From Ostreococcus lucimarinus CCE9901 (Eukaryota > Chlorophyta > Mamiellophyceae > Mamiellales > Bathycoccaceae): a stretch of 64,000 nt of DNA. Shown in pieces: positions 29,546 through 37,862 of this stretch; the stretch's first letter is position 1; every line of letters starts with the position of its first letter. A model generated the notes under the pieces. That model made no database searches. It was not told where the DNA came from and saw nothing but the letters and a program-made list of their open reading frames with translations. The translations under genes were made by a program, and so were the position numbers. The stretch covers positions 248,001 through 312,000 of the forward strand of contig NC_009368.1 in the NCBI RefSeq assembly GCF_000092065.1. The letters run 5' to 3'.

Positions 29546-30580
29546 ATGGAGACGGACGCCGACACCGGACGGGTGCGCGTGAAACCTGCGCTCGAGGCCG
29601 TGCGCGCGCACGACGGCCCGCTCGAGATCGATCTCGGGACGCTGCGCGTCGTCGACGCCGCGCCGCTCGATGTCACCGCCGCCGACTCGGGCGAGGCGGA
29701 GGCGCACGCGCGCGAGCGCGCGCGAGACGTCCTCCAGCGCCTGGTCGCGGAGTTGTTCGCGCTGCCGAGCGAAACGGACGCGCACGGACGGTTCGCGCAG
29801 TTGCCCGAACCGACGACGACGTTCCCGAGGCTGCGCGCGTTGCCCCCGAGCGAGGCGCCGCTGACGAAGTGGGAAAAGTTCGCGAAGGAGAAGGGGATCA
29901 AGAAACGGAAGCGAAGCAAGGAGGTGTTCGATGAGAAGACGGATGAATGGAAACGGCGGTATGGGTATCAACGCGCGAGGGACGGGAACGATGTCATCAT
30001 CGCGCCGGGGAAGATGACGGACGTGCCGGGGAAGACGGAGGACCCGTTTACGCGCGAGGAGCGAGAGAAACGGGAACGGACGTTGAAGAATCGAGAGAAA
30101 CAAGATAAGAATTTGATGAACGCGGTGGCGGAGAAGGGTGCGAAGGCGTTACCGCCGACGCTGCGATTGGCGGTGACTGGTAAGAAGGACTCCGTGGGGA
30201 GCGGGAAGCTAGGGAAACGGGAGATGAAGGACGTGGCGGCGCGCGTCTCGCACTCCACGGCGTCGGTCGGCAAATTCAACGCCCCAGTGCCGGGAGACGA
30301 TAAGGTCAAGGTTCGCGGCAAGCGACGTCAGTTTGCGAGCGTGACGGATATGGATTCTGAGCGTAAGAAGAGCTCGGAAATCATCGATAAGTTGCTCGCG
30401 AAGGAGAAGCGCGGCGGCGTCGTCGACGTCAACGCGGCGGCGCGGAAGATTCAGCAAGAGAAGGAAAAGGCGAACCGCGTGAGCAAGCGCAAGAAGGCTG
30501 ACGGCGAGAGTAAGGAGCGGGCGTCCGGTAAGCGAGGGAAACCATCCGCAGCCGGAGGCGCTCGCGCGAAGAAGAAGTGA
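29546..30580 (+). CDS. RRS1: RRS1, regulator of ribosome synthesis
   Basis: 344 residues from the ATG at 29546 (METDADTGRVRVKPALEA). The frame is open to 29333, but that part is a poly-Ser/Arg tract from triplet repeats and is probably leader. The RRS1 signature is clear: EIDLGTLRVVDAAPLD, FAQLPEPTTTFPRLRALP, then APLTKWEKFAKEKGIKKRKR and TDEWKRRYGYQRA. The C-terminus is Lys/Arg-rich and ends GARAKKK, consistent with nucleolar location. RRS1 works with RPF2 to load the 5S RNP on pre-60S ribosomes. Confidence 0.93.
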   Translation: METDADTGRVRVKPALEAVRAHDGPLEIDLGTLRVVDAAPLDVTAADSGEAEAHARERARDVLQRLVAELFALPSETDAHGRFAQLPEPTTTFPRLRALPPSEAPLTKWEKFAKEKGIKKRKRSKEVFDEKTDEWKRRYGYQRARDGNDVIIAPGKMTDVPGKTEDPFTREEREKRERTLKNREKQDKNLMNAVAEKGAKALPPTLRLAVTGKKDSVGSGKLGKREMKDVAARVSHSTASVGKFNAPVPGDDKVKVRGKRRQFASVTDMDSERKKSSEIIDKLLAKEKRGGVVDVNAAARKIQQEKEKANRVSKRKKADGESKERASGKRGKPSAAGGARAKKK

Positions 30581-30739
30581 TTAGATTGTGATATAACCAA
30601 ACGACGACACGACGTTAAAGAACCGTAACAAACATCGCGAGTACATGTCGCGACCCGGGGCGACCACGACTTATGTTCCCTCGTATAGTTGCGTCTTCTC
30701 ATAGTGATTTGAAGTCGTAAAGTATGAAAAAAGTTGGTG

Positions 30740-30837
30740 ATCAACAGGTCCGGAGTTCGATTCTCCGAGGCCCCTACGACAGACCCATACCTAGGGCACT
30801 CGGGGTCTTAGCTCAGTGGTAGAGCGGTTGACTGCAG
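30740..30837 (+). tRNA. Circularly permuted tRNA-Cys (anticodon GCA)
   Basis: The 3' half comes first (30740-30775), then 26 bases, then the 5' half (30802-30837). Rejoining 5' half plus 3' half gives a full cloverleaf: acceptor GGGGTCT with AGGCCCC (one T-G wobble), D arm GCTC/GAGC, anticodon stem GTTGA/TCAAC with loop CTGCAGA (anticodon GCA at 30834-30836), T arm CGGAG/CTCCG with loop TTCGATT, and discriminator T at 30775, which is characteristic of tRNA-Cys. The break falls in the anticodon loop. The leader AAAAAAG (30727-30733) can pair with CTTTTTT after the 5' half (30851-30857), and TGGT (30735-30738) with ACCA (30844-30847), which would bring the ends together for a bulge-helix-bulge splice. 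No 5' half is found upstream. The internal promoter order is inverted: B box before A box. Confidence 0.9.
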
Positions 30838-30851
30838 TTAAAAACCATTTC

Positions 30852-30857
30852 TTTTTT
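30852..30857 (+). terminator. RNA polymerase III T-run terminator candidate
   Basis: Six T after the first 5' half; the same run recurs at 30942-30947 after the second. In the precursor this U-run is also the part that pairs with the A-rich leader. Confidence 0.6.
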
Positions 30858-30891
30858 GGACGTTTCTCGTCTCGACGCGTTTAGGGCACTC

Positions 30892-30927
30892 GGGGTCTTA
30901 GCTCAGTGGTAGAGCGGTTGACTGCAG
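30892..30927 (+). other. Second, unpartnered tRNA-Cys 5' half
   Basis: Identical to 30802-30837, with the same T-run (30942-30947) behind it. No second 3' half follows in the window. It could pair with the single upstream 3' half if transcription passes the first T-run, or it may be inert. Confidence 0.85.
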
Positions 30928-31067
30928 TTAAAAACCATTTCTTTTTTGGACGTTTCTCGTCTCGACGCGTAACGCGATAGACGTGCGCGCGCCGACGTGT
31001 CTTCGTGATGTCTTCGTCTAAATCAGCACTTCACTTTTTATCACAATAGTTGACGACGACGACGCGT

Positions 31068-32864
31068 CTATTTCTTCGCGACGACTTGCGCGAAGCTCAC
31101 TTTGACCTTCTTCGCCGCCGCGGTCTCCGTCCCCGCGTGTAAATCATCGTTGAGCGAGTCCAATTGCGTGATTGAATCGTCTTCTTGCATTTCTTTGCGT
31201 TTGCGAGCCGCCTTCGTATCGTCTCCCAGGGGCAAAGGTTTCTCTTCGGAGATTTTCTTTTCCTCGTCCTCCGCGCTCGCCGCTTTCTTCTCCTTCTCCG
31301 GCGCGTAGATGTCCTTGACGTAGCCGTCGATTTCTTCTTTCACGAAGCTCGGTAAATCCTTGCGCTTCAAATATTTGACGTTCGCCTGCATCCCGGGTAC
31401 CCAGTTCGATTCCCCAGTCGCGCGATCCATCCACGACGTCACAGTCATTTGGAACTGCTCCACCGCGGGATTCAAGTTGAGCGAAACCTTCTCCTCCTTC
31501 TTCTTCAGGCTCGAAGGAAATAACCCCAAGAACAGCGTGACGTGCGAGTTTTCGTCCTTCTCCGGATCTTTGTACCTCGACGTGCCGGGATGCGCAAGCA
31601 TTTGCCCTCCCGTGGCGTTTTCGATGCCTTGGATTAAAAGCTTGATTCGCGAGCCGACCCAACCTTCCCACTTCTTAAAGTCATCTTCGTTCTTGGCCGA
31701 GATGGTAACCATCAAATAATGCTTGTATTTTTCTAAAAAGTTCAACGAACACCACAGCTGCTCCCACTTCGCGGTGTTTAAAAGAATCATCTTGGTCACT
31801 TCCTTGCCGCGCTTGAACTCGGCTTTGAGCACCTCGAGCGTGCTGACGCTCACGTTGAACGTAGAGTTTTGCGCCGGATACGCCGGAGTTAAGATTTTCA
31901 TCAACTGATATCGCTCTGCCTTGTTCACACGCTCGTCCCACACTCGCATCCCGGGTAAGCCTTCGTCGACGATGGGTACGAGCATCACCGGCGTCGTCCA
32001 TTGCCACGCCGACCATAGTTGGAAAAAGCTGTACACGAGCATGGAAGGTGCGGCGTTGGGGTACAACTGACACACGCGCGCTACTAAAATCGCCAGGTTT
32101 ACGCCACCGAAAAACCCGACGACGTTGCTATACACCCCGCGCCGCTGCGCCCACAGACGCAACGTGCGAAGCGCCACTCGAAACGCGTCGTGGTTTGGCA
32201 CGACGCGCAACAACTGATCCGCCACGCGACAACCATTCAGGGATTTCACCCCTGGGTCGTCCAAATTCATCATCACCGACGTCTGACACACGTCTAAGTC
32301 CTCTGGCACGTGCGTGTACGACGGTAAGCTCGTGTACGCCATATCTATTTCAAAACCTCTAAACACGAGTTTGATTTCTGGCACGATGGCGTCGCGCACG
32401 GGCACGATGCTCTCCGTTCCAGGGTGTTTCCGCATCACGTCATAAAACGACCCTTCGTAATCATTCTCATCCCATCCAAAGAAATCCTCCTCTCGGCTCA
32501 GATGTCTCGGCCCGAGGCACAGCGTATCGATATCCGCAGCCGGTCCGTGCACGCCCAATCTATAGCTCCCAAACGTGTACAAGTTACACGACGGCCGCAT
32601 ATCCTCTGTGATCCCCTTTCGCTCGCTCGCCGCCAGCACCCAGTCTTGCAACAACGCGTTTATCTCCCCCAGCACCTCCTCGCGTCGCACGCACTCGTCC
32701 GCGTCTTCGTACACGTCCTCTTCCCGCAGTTTGTCATCGAGCGCCTTGCTCAACTTTTCGTCGAACGCCGTCGGCATCTCGTTCGACATCACGCGATTCA
32801 GCGCCTCCGCGGACGCCGACTGGGTCATGACCGACGGTGCGGAGGGCGTCTGCGCGCCGATCAT
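31068..32864 (-). CDS. PAP: Nuclear poly(A) polymerase
   Basis: 598 residues, complete. The nucleotidyltransferase core has the family signature FGSYRLGVHGPAADIDTL (about residues 95-112), with the DxD metal ligands in the ADIDTLCLGP part and the third Asp in FEIDMAYTSLPS. The central domain follows (LRLWAQRRGVYSNVVGFFGG, NLAILVARVCQLYPNA), then the RNA-binding domain (KYKHYLMVTISAKNEDDFK, WVGSRIKLLIQGIENATGG). The C-terminal tail is short, Lys/Glu-rich and ends VSFAQVVAKK; it lacks the long Ser/Thr-rich regulatory tail of vertebrate PAP. It adds poly(A) tails to mRNA 3' ends with the CPSF complex. It is divergent from the next gene, 127 bases between starts. Confidence 0.95.
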   Translation of the reverse strand: MIGAQTPSAPSVMTQSASAEALNRVMSNEMPTAFDEKLSKALDDKLREEDVYEDADECVRREEVLGEINALLQDWVLAASERKGITEDMRPSCNLYTFGSYRLGVHGPAADIDTLCLGPRHLSREEDFFGWDENDYEGSFYDVMRKHPGTESIVPVRDAIVPEIKLVFRGFEIDMAYTSLPSYTHVPEDLDVCQTSVMMNLDDPGVKSLNGCRVADQLLRVVPNHDAFRVALRTLRLWAQRRGVYSNVVGFFGGVNLAILVARVCQLYPNAAPSMLVYSFFQLWSAWQWTTPVMLVPIVDEGLPGMRVWDERVNKAERYQLMKILTPAYPAQNSTFNVSVSTLEVLKAEFKRGKEVTKMILLNTAKWEQLWCSLNFLEKYKHYLMVTISAKNEDDFKKWEGWVGSRIKLLIQGIENATGGQMLAHPGTSRYKDPEKDENSHVTLFLGLFPSSLKKKEEKVSLNLNPAVEQFQMTVTSWMDRATGESNWVPGMQANVKYLKRKDLPSFVKEEIDGYVKDIYAPEKEKKAASAEDEEKKISEEKPLPLGDDTKAARKRKEMQEDDSITQLDSLNDDLHAGTETAAAKKVKVSFAQVVAKK

Positions 32865-32991
32865 GATCGCGGGCGACGACGCGCGCGCGTCGATCGCGTC
32901 GGAGTGTGAAGTCGGGCGCGATTAATTTCGACGGCGCGACCGTATTTCGCGGCGCGCGCGCGCGCGTTCGTTCGCGCGCGATTCGGTTTCG

Positions 32992-33883
32992 ATGCTCGGG
33001 ACTCAATCTCGCGGTCACGCCGCGGGCGATCGCAAGAGCGCGCTCGTGCGCTACGGACTCGTGGCGATCGCGTTGATGAATGTCGGTGTCGAATTGATTA
33101 AGATGTACTTTGGAACGAGCGCGCGCGGCGTGGAGGGGCGATACGGACGCGTGCGCGCGGAGGTGGCGTCGGTAAATCATCGCACGTCGTCGCTCGAGCG
33201 GACGATGCCGCGCGCGGATGCGCTGGCGCCCGAGGTGGAGGAGACGCGGGCCGAAACGGCGGCGGCGACGGCGCTGGCGCCCGAGGTGGAGGAGACGACG
33301 ACGCCGGCGAACGTTCGGCGGCGAGAGAGAGAGTGCGGTTCGCCCGCCGTCGATGGCTACGCGCACGTAAATTTGACGTGCTTGGCGATGAGTGCGACGG
33401 CGAGAGAATTCGCTCACGCGTCGGCGAGCGGGCGCGAGAAGTTGCGAGCGCACATCGAAGAACACGCGTCGTACGACGGCGTGGCGGTTCGTTGGGGAAT
33501 CCATCACACGACGGAAACCGCGGAGGAGTGCGGTGAGCGGTGCAAAGAACACGTGGTAAAGCCGGACGGAATCGGTGCAGAAGTTTTGCCGTGCAACGTG
33601 TTCGTTTGGCCGTCCCAAAGACGTCGGTGAGGGCGGTTGCTTTGAACCAGACGCGCACCAGCACTTCGCGGGCGACTGTTGGCTCAAGTTTAGCGAGACT
33701 CCGGAGAACGTCGAGGTGAACCAGCGAGGGGCCAACGACGCACCTGGGTTCGTGAATAAGGATGGAAAGACGTTCGCCGAGCGACACGCGAACGCGCCGA
33801 AATTAGTCCATTGGTCGAGCGGCGTGCTGCTTCCGGAATCGATGACAGCTTCGAGCACGCTCGGGCCGCGCGCAACGTGGTAG
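32992..33883 (+). CDS. Membrane-anchored Cys-containing protein, apparently frameshifted
   Basis: Two overlapping frames form one protein. Frame 1 (32992-33630) has a hydrophobic anchor near 17-41 (LVRYGLVAIALMNVGVEL), a duplicated motif ALAPEVEET, and a Cys-rich domain ending VLPCNVFVW before running into WPSQRRR and a stop. Frame 2 (within 33575-33883) resumes with CPKDVG-like sequence and CFEPDAHQHFAGDCWLKF and ends at 33883. The two halves look like one PAN/Apple-like domain broken by one extra base (or two missing) at about 33607-33614. It may be a sequencing error, a strain-specific null allele or a pseudogene. The product would be a type II surface or secretory-pathway protein. Family not named with confidence. 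Confidence 0.55.
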
Positions 33884-33921
33884 ACATGTAGAAAATTTGT
33901 TGTTATACATATACTTGTACA

Positions 33922-34790
33922 CTTTGATTACTGTACGCGGGCCATCCAGTTTGCAGGCGGTGACCAGGTTGTCACCGCCGCATGGTGATCTCTCTGGTCT
34001 TTAGGTGGGCAAGGCCCCATAGCCAAAAACTTCAAAGAACTACTATATTCCAGCGTGTCCAGTGCTTCCACATTGCGAAGCTTTTCGTCATCTCTTTTTT
34101 CCACCAACACGCAGAATTCATTTACTTCCACTGCCCAGGCCTGGCCGGTGTTTCTTTCTATTTTGTACATGCCGGCTCTGCATTGGAGGCCCATATTGAA
34201 AAGCTTAGCCTCGTTGACTTGCTAACAAACTTTCTCAAATGCCTCTACCATTTTCGGCGGTGTGCAACCCACCGGGAAGCGTATAGCAGACCAGCATCGG
34301 ATCGTTTCACAAATGGGCCACCCCCCCATGTCCTTCAGTGCGCCGTTCAAGATATCTACAAGCTCGATCGCCACGGGTGAGTTTCTCGACCAATCTGGGT
34401 CACGGGCACGCATGTAGAGAGGCGACGGCGCATGGGTTTTCAGCAGGGGGGCGATGCGCCAGGACGTGAAGTCGTGTTTCCCCTGAACTTGAAGAACTGC
34501 GAGCAGGTCGGGGTGATAGAATGCTGGGGTGCTCAGGCAACAACCCATGATGCGCTGTGTTTCTTTTCTCGGCCACGCGCGCGTTTTCTTTTGTCCGCCT
34601 CTCTCTCGCGCGCGCGTCGTCGAGTGATGCTGGTGCCGCTCGTGACGGATTTAAGGGCGTGAACACCCGCGTGTAAAAGCAGACACTTTATATAGCACTT
34701 TGGGAGGTTAAAAGGTGTCCCAAAGTCTCATACATTGGCCTATACTTTGGCAACATCCCGCGCTTTGATTACTGTACAGTAATCAAAGCG
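33922..34790. mobile_element. Possible TIR element enclosing a broken ORF
   Basis: CTTTGATTACTGTAC at 33922-33936 recurs inverted at the right side (GTACAGTAATCAAAG, about 34774-34788). The two ends enclose about 840 bases holding one interrupted reading frame on the minus strand whose stop lies just inside the left repeat. No clear target-site duplication and no recognisable transposase were found, so it may be a non-autonomous element or two solo copies of a palindrome. Confidence 0.4.
33928..34548 (-). pseudogene. Unknown ORF interrupted by one in-frame TAG
   Basis: On the minus strand, MGCCLSTPAFYHPDLLAV (34548) runs to FEKVC, then a TAG at 34222-34224, then the same frame continues QVNEAKLFNMGLQCRAGM to a stop at 33928. 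Without the TAG it would be about 206 residues. MGCC would fit an N-myristoylation/palmitoylation signal. The composition is balanced and protein-like on both sides of the stop. Family unknown; it could be a relic gene carried by the surrounding TIR element. Confidence 0.35.
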
Positions 34791-34795
34791 CGGGA
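34756..34795. repeat. Perfect 40-base palindrome
   Basis: TCCCGCGCTTTGATTACTG, TA, then the exact reverse complement. It lies about 95 bases upstream of the next start codon and contains the TIR sequence of the element at 33922. A smaller hairpin (34697-34705 with 34718-34726) lies just before it. Confidence 0.95.
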
Positions 34796-34889
34796 TACCG
34801 TGGAATGGACTCGGAAAAACCTCTAGAAGTTCGGCGGCGCCATTCCGCGCGCGATCTCAGCGGGCGAGCGTGATCACCAACGTGGACCG

Positions 34890-36959
34890 ATGAGGCACCG
34901 ATCGTACCGTGTATGCAATGGACGCACGCTCGCACTCATCGCGCTCGTCGTGCTTGTCGCACGCACGCAGCGCGTCTTCGCTTCGCCGACCGACGAGCGA
35001 AGATTCTGGACGCCCACTGTCGTCGCCGTGGACGACGGCGTCGGTTCGAAGATCCGACGCATGGGAAACGATGTGGAGAAATCGAAGTCTTTCGTGTTTG
35101 AGAACACGGTAGCGGAATCGCTGACAAGAGATGGCGTCGTCGCGGTGCGAGTGCGAGGCTTGAACGAAGCAAAGACACAGAGCGCAAAACTCTTCATGGA
35201 TTGCGCGCGGGTTACGGATAATGTTGCAGTAGAAGAGTACGACGATGGATCCAGGCGCGTGACGCTCGCCACGACGACGAAGCAGAGGGGGAGTGGTTTC
35301 GGGGAACCCACGTCCAAAGCATGTAAGAAGTTCGAGGTCACGACGAAAATGCTTCGCGCGAAAGTTTCTGTGGCCGAACAAGCAATCACGGACGTGTTTC
35401 AGAGCAAGTTTTCAGATCTGAGTGAATTTGCGAACGGGGTACTGATGCAGGGAGAGAACGGCGAGACCTATAAAACTTTCTCGGAAGTATTGAAAGACTG
35501 CGAGCACCTTGAACATTTTCACGGCTACACGATTTCACCACAACAAAAATTGAAGAATAGTAAAGTGCGGACGATCGAAGAGCACACGGATCAAGGTCTA
35601 CTCATCGCATTCGTCCCGGCCATAATTGTCGATGCAGTGACGGGAAGGCGCGATAAGTTTTCCTCAACCGGCGATTTTTATATGACGCTTCCTGGGCATC
35701 GCAAGGTGCTTCTCCATTTTGACACGCTTCCAGACGATGTCGTTATTTTTATGCTGGGTCAAGCAATCGAGCAACAAATCACTCCCAAACTTGCAAACGG
35801 CCTTGAGCTTCACGCTGTACCACACGCAATGGATATGCCCAATCTTAAATCTAATCAGTTCAGATTTTGGTATGGGCGAATGTTCCTCCCACCTGAGAAT
35901 GCCTTGGACGAAAGCCATGGTCTCTCTTTTGGGACAGTGCGCGCTAACATCATCGAAGATTTCGCACGTGGGCTGAAGACATCCGTGGGATGTGGTCGTG
36001 AGCTCCTCTCCGTGGCAGGGAGCGGTTCATGCGCTAGCAACCAGATATGGTGCTGGATGCGATGCATGAATCACTCAGCGCCGGCGAGCAATCCACTCAC
36101 ATGCAGGACGGGTCATAGTGTCCAATGTTTGAGCCAAAGACTGGAAGTCTGGACGGATGCCGACAGTCATGGTGATTATAATCCTGGATGCACCGACGAG
36201 ACCAACGAGACAAAGCCCGTCACCGATCCACCGACCATCCCAGCTCGAGCAGCCTCTTGTACAGATGGAAACGCCTGGGAAACTTTTTTGAACCACTCCG
36301 AATATGAAAACAGCTTGGAGCTGTTACAAGATAAGTTATATTTACTCTGGACTGTTCAAAATGGTAAGTTAAAAGCCCGAGTTGCCTTCAATGGCAAGAT
36401 TGGTTGGTTTGCTCTCGGCATCAAAAACCTAGGAGGGAAACACAACGGGATGAACGGGGCGAACATCGTCATGGGCGTCCACGACCCTCATCCAATGGGT
36501 CACGACAGCAATTTCGGTTCTCCTTATGTTGGAAAGAGCAGTGCGAAACAATACAAAATCCACGATCATTCTTCTGCTTTTCGACATTGGAATGACACTG
36601 CTGACGTTGCCTCACCCTTCGTGAGTTCGACGACGTTCAATTCATGTTTCAGTTGTATGCGTTTCGAGACGGCCTCGATACGGGGCGAGGCTCTGAATCT
36701 CACCTCTGGTATTAATGAACTCATCTGGGCTGCTCATGATGGCACTTACCTCAAAGGCTACCATGAAGTACAAGGATTCGATCGGAGAGATGCACGCGGG
36801 CATCTCACGCTTGACCTGACGCGAAATTACGGTCGTGTAACGTGCGGCTTCTCAAGAGGCTGGGCTGCGGCGAGTCAAACATGTGCTTTTTCGGCAGCAA
36901 GCACTCCTTCAGCGATAGTTTCTATATCCATTGCTGTCATTGCAATCCTCGTTATGTGA
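34890..36959 (+). CDS. Secreted/GPI-like protein with 2OG-oxygenase-like and DOMON domains
   Basis: 689 residues with a signal peptide (LALIALVVLVARTQRVFA). The first half resembles the double-stranded beta-helix of 2-oxoglutarate/Fe(II) oxygenases of the isopenicillin-N-synthase type: EEHTDQGLLIAFVPA gives HxD near residue 231, and LELHAVPHAM gives a distal His near 310. The canonical Arg after the distal His is not obvious, so activity is uncertain. A Cys-rich linker follows (CASNQIWCWMRCMN). The second half has a DOMON fold (KLYLLWTVQNGKLKARVAFN, GWFALGIKNLGG), a haem or sugar-binding domain. The last 20 residues are hydrophobic (IVSISIAVIAILVM), as in a GPI or tail anchor. It probably sits at the cell surface. 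Domain calls are by eye. Confidence 0.7.
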   Translation: MRHRSYRVCNGRTLALIALVVLVARTQRVFASPTDERRFWTPTVVAVDDGVGSKIRRMGNDVEKSKSFVFENTVAESLTRDGVVAVRVRGLNEAKTQSAKLFMDCARVTDNVAVEEYDDGSRRVTLATTTKQRGSGFGEPTSKACKKFEVTTKMLRAKVSVAEQAITDVFQSKFSDLSEFANGVLMQGENGETYKTFSEVLKDCEHLEHFHGYTISPQQKLKNSKVRTIEEHTDQGLLIAFVPAIIVDAVTGRRDKFSSTGDFYMTLPGHRKVLLHFDTLPDDVVIFMLGQAIEQQITPKLANGLELHAVPHAMDMPNLKSNQFRFWYGRMFLPPENALDESHGLSFGTVRANIIEDFARGLKTSVGCGRELLSVAGSGSCASNQIWCWMRCMNHSAPASNPLTCRTGHSVQCLSQRLEVWTDADSHGDYNPGCTDETNETKPVTDPPTIPARAASCTDGNAWETFLNHSEYENSLELLQDKLYLLWTVQNGKLKARVAFNGKIGWFALGIKNLGGKHNGMNGANIVMGVHDPHPMGHDSNFGSPYVGKSSAKQYKIHDHSSAFRHWNDTADVASPFVSSTTFNSCFSCMRFETASIRGEALNLTSGINELIWAAHDGTYLKGYHEVQGFDRRDARGHLTLDLTRNYGRVTCGFSRGWAAASQTCAFSAASTPSAIVSISIAVIAILVM

Positions 36960-37210
36960 CGCGGAAGTTTGCATTCTTCACGATCTTTCAATCGACACCC
37001 GAAACAGTCTGAGCACGCACCGACAGTCACGCCGTTGTAGGTCCCGGCGTGATAACAGAACTCTTCGCTTGATGCGAGTGCGTTCGTGCTCGCGTACGCA
37101 CTCGAAACGGTGCAGTCGGCGTGAGAGAAACACACGTCGCCCGGGTCCGCGCGCGCGGTGTGCGCGACGGCGAGAGCGAAAACGAACGGCACGAGGAGGT
37201 TCTGAAACAT
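36875..37210 (-). CDS. Short Cys-rich secreted protein, probably truncated
   Basis: 111 residues from the ATG at 37210 (MFQNLLVPFVFALAVAHTARA), a good signal peptide. A Cys-rich module follows (DVCFSHADC, EEFCYHAGTYNG, ACSDCFGC). The final 28 residues are antisense to the last 85 bases of the neighbouring 2OG/DOMON gene and look unstructured. This suggests the N-terminal module of a longer secreted protein whose body was lost when the two genes were brought together. It could also be a small functional secreted peptide. Confidence 0.5.
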   Translation of the reverse strand: MFQNLLVPFVFALAVAHTARADPGDVCFSHADCTVSSAYASTNALASSEEFCYHAGTYNGVTVGACSDCFGCRLKDREECKLPRHITRIAMTAMDIETIAEGVLAAEKAHV

Positions 37211-37302
37211 TTTTGGTGTGGGTTTAGCTCGCGAAAAAGTTTCAGCGAGGCTTGACGTGCGCCGCAAAGTGAGGTTCGGAGATCCGGAGATCCGCCGGTT
37301 GA

Positions 37303-37464
37303 CGCCCCGCGGGGCGTGTGTGCCAGCCCGTAGGGTTTAGGGGATCGGACATATGGAGCCTCACTATTAAGACACACTGTCATATATATTAATGGATTTA
37401 TGACAGTGTGTCTTAATAGTGAGGCTCCATATGTCCGACCGCGGGCACACATCCCCGCGGGGCG
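37303..37464. repeat. Long inverted repeat / hairpin element
   Basis: Inner arms are perfect for 39 bases (37346-37384 and 37399-37437; they begin CGGACATATGGAGCCTCACT) with a 14-base AT-rich loop. Outer arms (37303-37324 and 37443-37464, CGCCCCGCGGGG type) match with two mismatches, separated from the inner arms by a short unpaired stretch on the left. It looks like a foldback MITE. A transcript would form a long hairpin. Confidence 0.9.
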
Positions 37465-37706
37465 CCAGCAGGGTCAGGTCGCAATTTTGCGTTTTCCCGC
37501 TCAGCCTTCACTAGAAACGTGTCTAAACCGGCCACTTTTTAAATCTTGTTTTTTGCTAGGTTTTTACTGTCTCCGGGTCTCGGAGGAATCGCGTGGAGTG
37601 ACCGGTTATGGGTTTAGTGGTTGGAGGTCCTGTGAGGAACTTTCTCTCCGTCACTTTTTTTCCATTTTTGAAAAAAAAAACGTCACATGTAAACTTTATA
37701 AATAAA

Positions 37707-37730
37707 CCTATAACCTATAACCTATAACCT
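37707..37730. repeat. CCTATAA heptamer repeat
   Basis: Three full CCTATAA units plus CCT in an AT-rich stretch. It is not the plant-type telomere heptamer. Confidence 0.85.
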
Positions 37731-37862
37731 TGAAGGTTGAAATTTCTTAAGACCCGGGGTCCGCTGTTAAGGGGGGTCGGAACGCACAGAGAAATCGGGC
37801 TCGTCGTCCTGTGTATCAGCAGTCCTGTAGTAGGAAGTCATTTTTTGCTGTTTTGGGCATCC

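Larger units (their letters stand above)
30792..30970 (+). repeat. 90-base tandem duplication carrying the tRNA-Cys 5' half
   Basis: A unit starting TAGGGCACTC at 30792 repeats from 30882. It includes the tRNA 5' half, the T-rich trailer and flanking TTTCTCGTCTCGACGCGT. The copies look identical over 89 bases, so the duplication is recent or is being homogenised. Confidence 0.95.

Noticed and set aside
37329-37343. Interstitial telomere-like TAGGGTTTAGGGGA
   Set aside because: Less than two heptamer units; too short to claim a telomere relic.
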